Assembly: GCF_002217405.1 (NCBI RefSeq)
Contig: NZ_MUHE01000021.1
Span: 1-51,796, forward strand
Origin: Flavobacterium psychrophilum DSM 3660 = ATCC 49418
GTDB taxonomy: Bacteria > Bacteroidota > Bacteroidia > Flavobacteriales > Flavobacteriaceae
Direction of reading: 5' to 3'
Length of the DNA stretch: 51,796 nt
Part shown: one piece after another, positions 31,997 to 40,449 of the stretch
Numbering within the stretch: the stretch's first letter is position 1
Layout of the letters: each line of letters opens with the position of its first letter
The notes under the pieces: model-generated
What the model was told of the DNA's origin: nothing
Databases searched by the model: none
What the model saw: the letters and a program-made list of their open reading frames with translations, nothing else
Position numbers and translations under genes: made by a program

Positions 31997-33253
31997 TTAA
32001 AGGTCAAATTGTTTTATTTTTCTGTATAAAGTTCTTTCGGAAATGCCTAATTCGTCGGCAGCAGCTTTGCGTTTTCCTTTGTTTTTTTCTAATGATTTTT
32101 TAATCATTTCAATTTCTCGTTGTTCTAGTTTTAAGACCTCTTCTTCTTCGATTGTTTCTGCGAAATGAAATTCTTCTTCATTTTCATCAAAAACACTTTC
32201 TTCATTATGGTTGTTGAATGTTGGATTTCTTGGTTCTTCTTCAAACGAAATTTCGCTATTAACTTCTTTAGAACCGTATATTTTTTGTATTAAACTGGTG
32301 TTTATTTCTTGTGCATTTGCAGGGCCGTTTTTTATTAATTCTAAGGTGAGTTTTTTCAAATCGTGCAAATCGCTTTTCATGTCGAAAAGAACTTTATATA
32401 AAATATCTCTTTCGGTCGAAAAGTCGTTTTCTGATTTTTTATTTTTAATGACCGAAGGCAAATTAGTTCCTTCTTGGGGCAAATAGGATAACAAAGTATT
32501 GCCCGATATGTCACGATTGGTTTCTAATACAGAGATTTGTTCTGCCATGTTTCGCAACTGCCGAATGTTTCCTGACCAGCGAAATTTTTGTAAAACAGAA
32601 ACTGCGTTATCGTCTAAGCGCAAAGGCGGCATTTTGTATTTGTGTGCAAAATCTGCAGCAAATTTCCTAAATAATAAATGAATGTCATCTTTTCGGTCAC
32701 GTAAAGGTGGTAGTAAAATATCGACGGTGCTTAGTCTGTAATATAAATCTTCACGAAATTTTCCTTTTTCGATGGCATCAAATAAATTAACATTGGTTGC
32801 GGCTACAATTCGTACATTAGTTTTTTGTACTTGGCTTGATCCTACTTTTATAAACTCTCCGTTTTCTAAAACACGCAACAAACGTACTTGTGTTGTTAGT
32901 GGTAATTCGCCTACTTCATCTAGAAAGATAGTACCACCATCGGCTACTTCAAAATACCCTTCACGAGTTCCTGTTGCTCCGGTAAATGCGCCTTTTTCAT
33001 GTCCAAAGAGTTCGCTATCTATGGTTCCTTCGGGAATAGCACCACAGTTTACAGCAATGTATTTTCCGTGTTTTCTGTGCGAAAGGGAGTGTATTATTCT
33101 TGGAATATTTTCTTTACCAACACCACTTTCTCCGGCTACTAATACCGAAATGTCAGTAGGAGCAACCTGAATGGCTTTTTCTATGGCACGATTTAGTTTC
33201 GGATCGTTTCCAATAATTTCGAATCTTTGTTTTATTGATTGTACTGTTTCCAT
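31997..33253 (-). CDS. Sigma-54-dependent transcriptional activator (Fis-type HTH)
   Basis: A 418-residue AAA+ enhancer-binding protein. It starts directly with the sigma-54-interacting domain: Walker A GESGVGKE (residues 41-48; Val replaces the usual Thr), the sigma-54 loop GAFTGA (88-93), Walker B TIFLDEVGEL, and SENGEFIKVGSSQVQKTNVRIVAATN-like segments. After a charged linker rich in Glu and Asn (~260-385) comes a Fis-type helix-turn-helix, RKAAADELGISERTLYRKIK. No receiver or sensor domain exists, so it is either constitutively active or controlled by partners. It precedes lptE by 74 nt. Targets are unknown. Confidence 0.93.
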   Translation of the reverse strand: METVQSIKQRFEIIGNDPKLNRAIEKAIQVAPTDISVLVAGESGVGKENIPRIIHSLSHRKHGKYIAVNCGAIPEGTIDSELFGHEKGAFTGATGTREGYFEVADGGTIFLDEVGELPLTTQVRLLRVLENGEFIKVGSSQVQKTNVRIVAATNVNLFDAIEKGKFREDLYYRLSTVDILLPPLRDRKDDIHLLFRKFAADFAHKYKMPPLRLDDNAVSVLQKFRWSGNIRQLRNMAEQISVLETNRDISGNTLLSYLPQEGTNLPSVIKNKKSENDFSTERDILYKVLFDMKSDLHDLKKLTLELIKNGPANAQEINTSLIQKIYGSKEVNSEISFEEEPRNPTFNNHNEESVFDENEEEFHFAETIEEEEVLKLEQREIEMIKKSLEKNKGKRKAAADELGISERTLYRKIKQFDL

Positions 33254-33263
33254 AATTTTCTTT

Positions 33264-33283
33264 CACCACGAATTACACGAATC
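33264..33283. repeat. ACCACGAATTA flank of the GxxExxY remnant (left)
   Basis: CACCACGAATTACACGAATC lies at the downstream end of the decayed GxxExxY ORF. A related direct copy, ACCACAAATTATATAAATCA, is at 33641-33660 on the other side, with an inverted copy at 33710-33730. Confidence 0.55.
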
Positions 33284-33287
33284 TCTT

Positions 33288-33610
33288 TTAAATAATTATT
33301 CTTTTGTGTTGTAAAGATTTGTTTTTGCAATTTACTATTATTCCTAATTTGTTTTAGGCAGTATTTATATAATTTAAAGTTTACGCAATATGTTCGTCTC
33401 TATTTTTATTTTTTTTCTAAAATAATTTGATCAAAAACCATGAAATTCGCATAAAACTGATGTGCTAGAATTACATCTTTTTATCTTTCAGATGAGATAT
33501 CATTTTTTAAATTCGTATTCTAAAGCATCTTTGTAAACAATTTTATCTAAGTCTTTTCTTAAGATTCGATGGGCTTCTATGCAGAGGCCAATAATTTTAT
33601 AAGATGCTTC
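33288..33610 (-). pseudogene. Decayed GxxExxY-family ORF
   Basis: On the minus strand the miaB-activator gap reads as an ordered GxxExxY protein: SYKIIGLCIEAHRILRKD, then IVYKDALEYEFKK and a TGA stop; after a frameshift AHQFYANFMVFDQIILEKK; then in another frame DEHIA, a TAA, TLNYINTA, another TAA and KLGIIVNCKNKSLQHKRIII followed by the natural-looking stop. The signature G-x2-E-x2-Y-type core (GLCIEAH...VY) and the LPH-type and TLNYL-type blocks of the family all appear in order. Several stops and shifts make it non-functional. The family's role is unknown. Confidence 0.85.
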
Positions 33611-33640
33611 TTTTTTGTATAAATTGATGCTCTATTTTTT

Positions 33641-33731
33641 ACCACAAATTATATAAATCAGCACAATTTTTAAATAGCCATTGTTTACATCATGATTATT
33701 ATAAAAAGAAATTTGTATTAATTTGTGGTTA
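33641..33731. repeat. ACCACAAATTA inverted pair beside miaB
   Basis: ACCACAAATTATATAAATCA at 33641-33660 and AATTTGTATTAATTTGTGGT at 33710-33729 are inverted copies about 50 bp apart, between the upstream end of the GxxExxY remnant and the 3' end of miaB. With the left flank at 33264 they bracket the remnant like element ends. Confidence 0.6.
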
Positions 33732-33738
33732 ATGTTTT

Positions 33739-35184
33739 TTAATTCATTTCAGAATATCCAACGGCTTCTCCTTTTAAAGTTCCGCTTGTACAACTTTTAA
33801 TCTTTACATTTACAAAATCTCCAATCTTATAATGCTCTTTAGGAAAAACGACCGTAATGCTTTGCGAATTCCTCCCTGAAAACTCTTCGGTCGATTTTTT
33901 AGATACTTTTTCTACTAAAACTTCTACAGTTTGACCTATAAAATCTTCACTTCGCCACCAAGCGTGTTTTTGTTGCAAATCGACAATTTCTTGCAATCTT
34001 CTGGCTTTTATTTCATCAGAAACATCGTCTTTCATTTTGCGACCTGCCAATGTTCCTGGGCGTTCTGAATACGAATACATATAACCGAAATTATACTTTA
34101 CATATTGCATCAAACTTATAGTGTCTTGATGGTCTTCTTCTGTTTCGGTAGGAAAACCAGCAATCATGTCTTGCGAGATCGATGCGTTTGGAATAATTGC
34201 TCTAATTTTATCAATCAAAATCATATACTCTTCACGCGTGTGCAAGCGATTCATTTCTTTTAATATACGATTGCTTCCTGATTGAACGGGTAGGTGAATG
34301 TGTTTGCAGATGTTGCTATGTTTAGCCATAACATGTAATATACTTTCGTGCATATCTTGCGGATTAGAGGTCGAAAAACGAATTCTCATTTTGGGAAAAC
34401 CAACCGCCACCATTTCTAGTAATTGGTCAAAATCGACAGCAGTCGCTTTTTGTATTTCGCTAGCATTTGTGAAATCTTTTTTCAATCCGCCACCATACCA
34501 AAGGTAACTGTCTACATTCTGGCCTAAAAGCGTAATTTCTTTAAACCCTTTGTGCCACAAATCCTGAATTTCTGCCATGATGCTTTGCGGTTCACGGCTG
34601 CGTTCGCGGCCACGAGTAAAGGGCACTACGCAAAAGGTACACATATTATCGCAACCACGAGTAATTGCAACTAGGGCTGTAATTCCGTTGCTCATCAATC
34701 TAACGGGAGAAATATCGCCATATGTTTCATCTTTACTCAAAATCACATTTATGGCATCACGACCTTCTTCAACTTCGTTCAATAAATTGGGCAAATCTTT
34801 ATAAGCATCAGGCCCCACGACTAGATCTACAATTTTTTCTTCTTCCAGAAATTTGTCTTTCAAACGTTCGGCCATACAGCCTAAAACGCCTACTTTCATT
34901 TTGGGGTTAATGCGTTTTACGGCATTATATTTCTCTAAGCGCTTGCGAATGGTTTGTTCTGCTTTATCACGAATAGAGCAGGTATTTACCAAAACCAAAT
35001 CGGCTTCTTCCAGTACATTTGTAGTATTATAGCCATTTCCAGAAAGTATAGAGGCTACAATTTCCGAGTCCGAAAAATTCATCGCACAACCGTAACTCTC
35101 TATAAAAAGTTTCTTGGTGTTTTCTGGTTTGTTTTCTAAAATAAGACTTCCGCCTTGTTTGCTTTCTTCGATAATCTTTTCCAT
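33739..35184 (-). CDS. miaB: tRNA-2-methylthio-N6-dimethylallyladenosine synthase
   Basis: MiaB is a radical-SAM methylthiotransferase that modifies i6A37 of tRNAs reading U-initial codons. The 481 residues comprise an N-terminal UPF0004 domain (ESYGCAMNFSDSEIVASIL with Cys33; LVNTCSIRDKAEQTIRKRL; VGVLGCMAERLK) whose three Cys bind the auxiliary cluster. Next is the radical-SAM core with CxxxCxxC in TRGCDNMCTFCVVPFTRGRERSR, and a C-terminal TRAM domain (FIGQTVEVLVEKVSKKSTEEFSGRNSQ). It has a good promoter overlapped by a 6-3-6 palindrome. Confidence 0.97.
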   Translation of the reverse strand: MEKIIEESKQGGSLILENKPENTKKLFIESYGCAMNFSDSEIVASILSGNGYNTTNVLEEADLVLVNTCSIRDKAEQTIRKRLEKYNAVKRINPKMKVGVLGCMAERLKDKFLEEEKIVDLVVGPDAYKDLPNLLNEVEEGRDAINVILSKDETYGDISPVRLMSNGITALVAITRGCDNMCTFCVVPFTRGRERSREPQSIMAEIQDLWHKGFKEITLLGQNVDSYLWYGGGLKKDFTNASEIQKATAVDFDQLLEMVAVGFPKMRIRFSTSNPQDMHESILHVMAKHSNICKHIHLPVQSGSNRILKEMNRLHTREEYMILIDKIRAIIPNASISQDMIAGFPTETEEDHQDTISLMQYVKYNFGYMYSYSERPGTLAGRKMKDDVSDEIKARRLQEIVDLQQKHAWWRSEDFIGQTVEVLVEKVSKKSTEEFSGRNSQSITVVFPKEHYKIGDFVNVKIKSCTSGTLKGEAVGYSEMN

Positions 35185-35200
35185 AAGTCAAATTCTTTTA

Positions 35201-35231
35201 CAAAGATAATGCAAAAGAAAAATTCTGACAA
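35201..35231 (-). promoter_or_regulatory. Promoter of miaB
   Basis: On the minus strand TTG (35229-35231), 20 nt, then TATCTTTG (35201-35208), 17 nt ahead of the ATG. It fits the Bacteroidota consensus with one extra spacer base. Confidence 0.75.
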
Positions 35232-35239
35232 GATGTCAG
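35225..35239. promoter_or_regulatory. Palindrome overlapping the miaB -33 box
   Basis: CTGACA-AGA-TGTCAG is a perfect 6-3-6 inverted repeat covering the TTG of the promoter. It could be an operator for a dimeric regulator; which one is unknown. Confidence 0.4.
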
Positions 35240-35424
35240 TTGTTATTTAACAAATTTTATATCTATTTAGCTAATAGCTAAGGGTGTTTTAATAAATGCT
35301 GTAAAATATTTATTTTCCTTTTCTTCTTTTAAAGTCTTTATATGTGTGTAAAGTGTAGGGTTAACTGATTTTATTGTAATGCCTAACACGTAAATACTTT
35401 GATTAATATTGTTTAATCGAACGC
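35240..35424. other. Gap between miaB and the next convergent terminator
   Basis: Non-coding AT-rich DNA. I see no gene here; the miaB promoter is at its start and the terminator of the exported trio at its end. Confidence 0.5.
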
Positions 35425-35466
35425 AAAAAAAAAAACAGAGATTTACTTTTTTAAGTAGTCTCTGTT
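35425..35466 (-). terminator. Terminator after the exported-protein trio
   Basis: On the minus strand, stem AACAGAGAcTACTT / AAGTAaaTCTCTGTT with an imperfect middle, then about twelve T (35426-35437). It lies 55 nt past the last gene of the trio. Confidence 0.8.
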
Positions 35467-35521
35467 TGTTTGTAATTAATATGATTGATTACTGGTAATT
35501 ATATAATTTTAAAATTAATCT

Positions 35522-35944
35522 TTAATTACTTATTTTTTTTAGAATCCCTTCGTAAAAAAGGATTGATGAAATTAATTCAATTTTATCTACATAAGGAAGG
35601 AAAATTCTTTCAAAAGTAGCCATTTTGTTAGCGAAATCAGCTTCTATAGCACGTTTAGTATCAAGTTGTTTAACGATTTCTGGGGTTTCTATTATACCCA
35701 AATCTTTTGCTGTTGTTTTTGGGTCTGTTGTTAATCCAATTAAATGGAGTGAATAGGTAAAAGCATTTGTTCTTTCAACATACAAATCTATTAACTGACC
35801 TTTTTTCATGGCTTCTAATTCTTTTTGTTCATGAAATTTTGTGACAGTCGTTTTACCAGTTATAATTAGACGACTTTGGGAATAACCAAATGACACACAT
35901 AGTATTGTAAAAGTTAATATGTATAATAATTTTATAGTCCTCAT
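35522..35944 (-). CDS. Exported protein of unknown function
   Basis: 140 residues with a Sec signal peptide (LLYILTFTILCVSFGYS, cleavage near SQS). The mature part is helical and charged: KFHEQKELEAMKKGQLIDLYVERTN, then TTDPKTTAKDLGIIETPEIVKQLDTKRAIEADFANKMATFERIFLPYVDKIE. I do not recognise a family. It is the last of three genes of exported or outer-membrane proteins on the minus strand, 29 nt after the chalcone-isomerase-like gene. Confidence 0.75.
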   Translation of the reverse strand: MRTIKLLYILTFTILCVSFGYSQSRLIITGKTTVTKFHEQKELEAMKKGQLIDLYVERTNAFTYSLHLIGLTTDPKTTAKDLGIIETPEIVKQLDTKRAIEADFANKMATFERIFLPYVDKIELISSILFYEGILKKISN

Positions 35945-35973
35945 TTTTTTTATTTTTATAGTTTATTTTTTTA

Positions 35974-36552
35974 TTAGAATTTTTTAATACCTAGCATTCC
36001 ATCTTTAATGACCTGGTTCCAAGGTTTTTCTCCAAAATAGATTCCGAAAAAAGCTTTTTTGAAATCTTCTCCTTCTACAGAGCCTACTTGTATATCATTT
36101 AAATAGATAATCGTAGTTTTTTTTACTGGCGAATATGAAAATAAGAATATATCATCATCTTTATACTCTGACTTTACAATGTTTTTAATTAGTTCTATTC
36201 TACTTTCTAAGCCTGTAATATTTCCTCCAGTACTATTTTGGAACCCTTGTGTAATTGTGTTTTCCCAACGGCTTCTTTGTACTAGTGATGAGATAATGTG
36301 AAATCTTAGTGCGACTGGTTTGTTTTGGTCTAAAAATACTTTAGGATCGGTTGATTTTTCAGACAAATATAAGGAGCAAAAGTATAGTTTGTAAAATTTT
36401 GCTTCTCTTAGCGCGTAGCCATTAAGGTCTAAATTGTCTCCCTGAGAGACTATTTTGGTTGGAATTGAAATGTTTTCTGCTACTTGCATATTTTGAGAAT
36501 AACTCATTAGGCTTAATGACGAAAACAACAGTAAGAAAATTCTTTTTTTCAT
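35974..36552 (-). CDS. Exported chalcone-isomerase-like protein
   Basis: 192 residues with a signal peptide (IFLLLFSSLSLMSYSQ). The mature part resembles bacterial chalcone-isomerase-like domains: LDLNGYALREAKFYKLYFCSLYLSEK, PVALRFHIISSLVQRSRWENTITQGF and the strand-rich IFLFSYSPVKKTTIIYLNDIQVGSVEGEDFKKAFFGIYFGEKPWNQVIKDGMLG. Bacteria lack flavonoid chalcones, so a role as a periplasmic fatty-acid or other ligand binder is more likely than isomerase activity. It lies in the middle of the trio, 43 nt after the DUF2490 gene. Confidence 0.82.
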   Translation of the reverse strand: MKKRIFLLLFSSLSLMSYSQNMQVAENISIPTKIVSQGDNLDLNGYALREAKFYKLYFCSLYLSEKSTDPKVFLDQNKPVALRFHIISSLVQRSRWENTITQGFQNSTGGNITGLESRIELIKNIVKSEYKDDDIFLFSYSPVKKTTIIYLNDIQVGSVEGEDFKKAFFGIYFGEKPWNQVIKDGMLGIKKF

Positions 36553-36595
36553 TTTTTATTTATATTTAATTTACACAACAATTGGATTATGATAT

Positions 36596-37423
36596 TTACT
36601 TTTTAGCTGAAAAATCTATGTTAAAATTTAAAGTAGATAAAAAGGTATGATTATTTTCTTTTGCAATTCCATTAGATCTTTCGATAAAATGATTTAGATA
36701 TGCGAATTGGATATTTGTATTTTTATTAAATCTCCATCCTAATCCAATTATGGCTCTGTTTTGATCGTATATATTTGCGGCAATTTTATTACCAACATTT
36801 AAAAATATTTCGTCAGAAGCTGAGAAAAATAATGTTCCATCAGTCATCTCTTTTTTTGTTAATGGGATCTGAATTCTGAGCCTATATCTTATACGTTGTC
36901 TAAATTTCCAGTCTTCAGAATCTGGATGAAGTGCAAGGTATTCTTCTGAGGGACGCACATATTCATTGTTTACTTTAACCTTATTCTGAATCCATCGCTG
37001 TTCAAACCTAAAGCGACTGTCATATAAAATTCTATTAGTAGATGGGTGTGTTATAGATAATTGTTCGAATAGTCTTTGTTCATTATAAGAATAATTATTG
37101 TAGATGTTTTCTTTAATATTTCTGCTTAATGCACCATAACTATACGTCTCATTGTGCGCCCAACCTAATGTAACAGTGTGTGTTTTGTTTACTTTGTAGT
37201 TTATACCTAGTTTGAGTTCGTTCTGAATTGGTTTAGAAAACCCTTCGTTTCTTCTCCAGTTCAATTCTGTTAGAATACTCCAGTTTTTAGTAATAGAATT
37301 ATTTCCGGATAAGGATATCCAAGCGTTGTTTTCATTAGCTTTTTTTACATCTTGAGGATGTAGCTGAATGGATAATAAAATAAAAAAGGCATAGTAAATT
37401 TTTCTCATAAATTTTTTTTGCAA
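36596..37423 (-). CDS. DUF2490 family outer-membrane beta-barrel protein
   Basis: 275 residues. The signal peptide (MRKIYYAFFILLSIQLHPQ; an internal ATG 4 codons in may be the real start) precedes a DUF2490-like protein. Alternating hydrophobic strands end in aromatic residues, e.g. WSILTELNWRRNEGF, LKLGINYKVNKTHTVTLGWAHNETYS, FRQRIRYRLRIQIPL and NIQFAYLNHFIERSNG, and the last residue block NTFLSTLNFNIDF is beta-signal-like. Likely an outer-membrane barrel of about 10-12 strands; the substrate is unknown. First gene of the trio. Confidence 0.8.
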   Translation of the reverse strand: MQKKFMRKIYYAFFILLSIQLHPQDVKKANENNAWISLSGNNSITKNWSILTELNWRRNEGFSKPIQNELKLGINYKVNKTHTVTLGWAHNETYSYGALSRNIKENIYNNYSYNEQRLFEQLSITHPSTNRILYDSRFRFEQRWIQNKVKVNNEYVRPSEEYLALHPDSEDWKFRQRIRYRLRIQIPLTKKEMTDGTLFFSASDEIFLNVGNKIAANIYDQNRAIIGLGWRFNKNTNIQFAYLNHFIERSNGIAKENNHTFLSTLNFNIDFSAKK

Positions 37424-37902
37424 AGATTAACCTAAATTTAACAATTACCTAATGTTTGTATATTTTTTTTTTCTGTTTAGACTGTCTTTCTGTTTGATTA
37501 AAAAGGGGTTAGTAAATTAGAACTCTCTTTTTAAAAGAAAAAGGCGCTTTTTTAGTTTGTTTTTAAAATTTTATGGCGAAAGATTAAGGATTGAGAAGTC
37601 TGTATAAAATTATTAAGTAAATTGGGCTGTTTTTTATTAAATAGGCTAAAGTTTCTGTATGGTTGTTATTGCGCTACTAATTGTTTGCTTACATAAAAAG
37701 AAGCTGTATAAAATAAATATTTGGATATGTAAAAAAATAGCTTCAAGGTTAGTGTAAGAGGTTTGTTATTGGGTAATGATCAGGTTTTAGCTTGTTTGTT
37801 TTTTTTATAAATTGAAGTCTTATATATTGTGTATAATTAACTTGTTTGGTGATTTATATTGCTTTTTAAAATATTGAAAGGTTAAAATTTAAAAAAAAAA
37901 TA
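37424..37902. other. Intergenic gap upstream of topA, no gene seen
   Basis: About 480 bp of AT-rich DNA between divergent transcripts (the trio and topA). I find no defensible ORF, RNA or repeat. It presumably holds the trio's promoter. Confidence 0.5.
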
Positions 37903-37910
37903 TACTTTTG
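37903..37910 (+). promoter_or_regulatory. -7 element of topA
   Basis: TACTTTTG, a TAnnTTTG match, 19 nt before the topA ATG. No TTG at the ideal spacing; the nearest is 26 nt upstream. Confidence 0.5.
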
Positions 37911-37929
37911 CCAAATCAATAAAATAGCA

Positions 37930-40446
37930 ATGGCAAAGAATTTAGTAATAGTCGAATCACCTGCAAAGGCAAAAACAATCGAAAAATTTCTTGGAGCAGA
38001 TTTTCAAGTAGAATCAAGTTATGGGCATATTGCCGACTTGCCTTCTAAAGAAATAGGAGTCGATGTGTTAAACGGGTTTACACCCAAATACGAAGTTTCG
38101 CCCGACAAAAAAGCCTTGGTTACCAAACTTAAAGGACTTGCTAAAAAAGCCGATATGGTTTGGTTAGCTTCCGATGAGGATCGCGAGGGAGAAGCCATTT
38201 CTTGGCATCTTGCCGAAGAACTAAAACTAGATCCTAAAAAAACAAAGCGTATTGTTTTTCACGAAATTACAAAAACAGCTATTCTAAAAGCAATAGAAAA
38301 TCCACGTGAAATAGATTATAATTTAGTCAACGCACAACAAGCGCGTCGTGTTTTAGACAGATTAGTGGGTTACGAATTATCGCCAGTATTGTGGCGAAAA
38401 ATTAAAGGCGGATTGTCGGCTGGTCGGGTACAATCAGTTTCAGTTCGATTAATTGTAGAGAGAGAACGAGAAATCATCAATTTCAAACCAGTTGCTACAT
38501 ATTCTGTTCAAGCCGAATTTACTAACGAAGCTGGTAAGTCATTCAAAGCAAAACTGCCTAAAAATTTTAATACAAAAAAAGAAGCCGAAGATTTTTTAAA
38601 TAAAAATATTGGGTCTATATATAAGGTAGGAGATCTAGAAACAAAACCTACCAAGAAAACACCAGCGGGACCTTTTACCACTTCGACTTTGCAACAAGAA
38701 GCCGCTCGTAAATTGTATTTGCCAGTGGGAATAACCATGCAATTAGCACAACGGTTGTACGAAGCAGGACTTATTACTTATATGAGAACAGATAGTGTAA
38801 ACTTATCTAAAGATGCGATGGAAGCAGCTCAAGATGAAATCATTAAATCTTACGGAAAGGAATATGCTAAACCGAGAACTTTTGTTAATAAAAGCAAAGG
38901 TGCACAGGAAGCTCACGAAGCGATTCGTCCTACGGATATGTCGCGCCATACGGTAAATATCGACCGAGATCAAGCACGTTTGTATGATTTAATTTGGAAA
39001 AGAACATTAGCATCTCAGATGGCTGATGCCGAATTGGAACGTACCAATGTTAAAATAGAAGCCAATAATCATTCAGAACTTTTTACAGCCTCTGGAGAAG
39101 TAATTAAGTTTGAAGGATTTCTAAAAGTATATTTAGAAGGACATGATGATGACGAAGAAGAACAAGAAGGAATGTTGCCTTCGATGAAAGTAAATGAAAA
39201 ATTAATAAATAATTATATTACTGCTACCGAAAGATATTCTCGTGCAGCAGCAAGATATACCGAAGCTTCTTTGGTAAAAAAATTAGAAGAATTAGGTATC
39301 GGTCGTCCATCTACTTATGCACCAACAATTTCTACAATTATTAATAGAAATTATGTCGAAAAAGGAAATTTAGAAGGCCAAGAAAGAAATTATACCCAAC
39401 TAACACTTCAATCGGGTAAAGTAGGCGAGAAGTTGCTCAAAGAAAATACAGGATCAGATAAAGGAAAATTAGTTCCCACAGATATTGGTACAATTGTAAC
39501 AGATTTCCTAGTGAAGAATTTCGATAATATTCTTGATTATAATTTTACTGCCAAAGTAGAACAAGATTTCGACGAAATTGCAGAAGGAAACATGCAGTGG
39601 GCAAAAATGATGCAGGATTTTTATGATAAATTTCACCCCACAGTAAAAGATGTCGAAGCTAATGCCGATAGAGAATCGGGCGAAAGAATTTTAGGAATAG
39701 ATCCAAAATCTGGAAAACCAGTTTCTGTCCGTTTGGGTAAATTTGGACCCATGGCACAAATTGGCGCTGCCGATGACGAAGAAAAAACATTCGCAAGTTT
39801 GTTGAAAGAGCAAAATATAGGCAACATTACTTTAGAAGAAGTATTAAAATTATTTTTACTTCCAAAAAATCTTGGGACTTATAAAGGAGAAGAAATCGAG
39901 GTTTCAAACGGGCGTTATGGTCCTTTTATTCGTTTCGGAACCACCTTTGTTTCCTTGCCAAAAGGAGAAGAACCATTAAATGTTGATTTAAATAGAGCCC
40001 AAGAATTAATAGACGAAAAGTTACTAGCTGACGCACCTATTGCAGTTTATAAAGGCGAAGGCGTTCAAAAAGGAACAGGTCGTTTTGGCCCTTTCTTAAA
40101 ATGGAATGGTATTTTCATCAATGTCAGTACAAAATATAATTTTAATAATTTGTCGCAACAAGATATTGAAACGATTATCGAAGATAAAATTCAAAAAAAC
40201 ATCGATAAGGTAATTCATAATTGGGAAGCTGAAGGTATTTTGGTTCAAAAAGCCCGTTGGGGAAGATCTGAAATTACCAAAGGAAAAATAAAAATTGAAC
40301 TAAGTAAAGATTTTGATGCTGCAAAATTAACCTTAGCAGAAGCACAAGAAATGATTGCTAAGAAGACACCAGTAAAAAAGGCACCAGTAAAAAAAGCAGT
40401 GGCAAAAAAACCTGCTGTGAAGAAATTAGTCGCAAAAAAGAACTAA
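37930..40446 (+). CDS. topA: DNA topoisomerase I
   Basis: A type IA topoisomerase that relaxes negative supercoils. The toprim domain starts NLVIVESPAKAKTIEKFLG and has ASDEDREGEAISWH; the catalytic Tyr284 is in LITYMRTDSVN; VSVRLIVERE and the GRPSTYAPTI loop are present. In the C-terminal third three FGP-type repeats occur (KFGPMAQIG, RYGPFIRFG, RFGPFLKWNG) instead of the Cys4 zinc fingers of E. coli TopA. The last ~30 residues are a Lys/Ala/Pro/Val tail of repeated PVKKA and AKK units, probably for DNA binding. The ureohydrolase-like gene follows 3 nt later. Confidence 0.96.
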   Translation: MAKNLVIVESPAKAKTIEKFLGADFQVESSYGHIADLPSKEIGVDVLNGFTPKYEVSPDKKALVTKLKGLAKKADMVWLASDEDREGEAISWHLAEELKLDPKKTKRIVFHEITKTAILKAIENPREIDYNLVNAQQARRVLDRLVGYELSPVLWRKIKGGLSAGRVQSVSVRLIVEREREIINFKPVATYSVQAEFTNEAGKSFKAKLPKNFNTKKEAEDFLNKNIGSIYKVGDLETKPTKKTPAGPFTTSTLQQEAARKLYLPVGITMQLAQRLYEAGLITYMRTDSVNLSKDAMEAAQDEIIKSYGKEYAKPRTFVNKSKGAQEAHEAIRPTDMSRHTVNIDRDQARLYDLIWKRTLASQMADAELERTNVKIEANNHSELFTASGEVIKFEGFLKVYLEGHDDDEEEQEGMLPSMKVNEKLINNYITATERYSRAAARYTEASLVKKLEELGIGRPSTYAPTISTIINRNYVEKGNLEGQERNYTQLTLQSGKVGEKLLKENTGSDKGKLVPTDIGTIVTDFLVKNFDNILDYNFTAKVEQDFDEIAEGNMQWAKMMQDFYDKFHPTVKDVEANADRESGERILGIDPKSGKPVSVRLGKFGPMAQIGAADDEEKTFASLLKEQNIGNITLEEVLKLFLLPKNLGTYKGEEIEVSNGRYGPFIRFGTTFVSLPKGEEPLNVDLNRAQELIDEKLLADAPIAVYKGEGVQKGTGRFGPFLKWNGIFINVSTKYNFNNLSQQDIETIIEDKIQKNIDKVIHNWEAEGILVQKARWGRSEITKGKIKIELSKDFDAAKLTLAEAQEMIAKKTPVKKAPVKKAVAKKPAVKKLVAKKN

Positions 40447-40449
40447 GAT

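Noticed and set aside
32772..33170. Plus-strand 132-codon ORF in the sigma-54 activator
   Set aside because: It is the antisense shadow of the conserved AAA+ domain.
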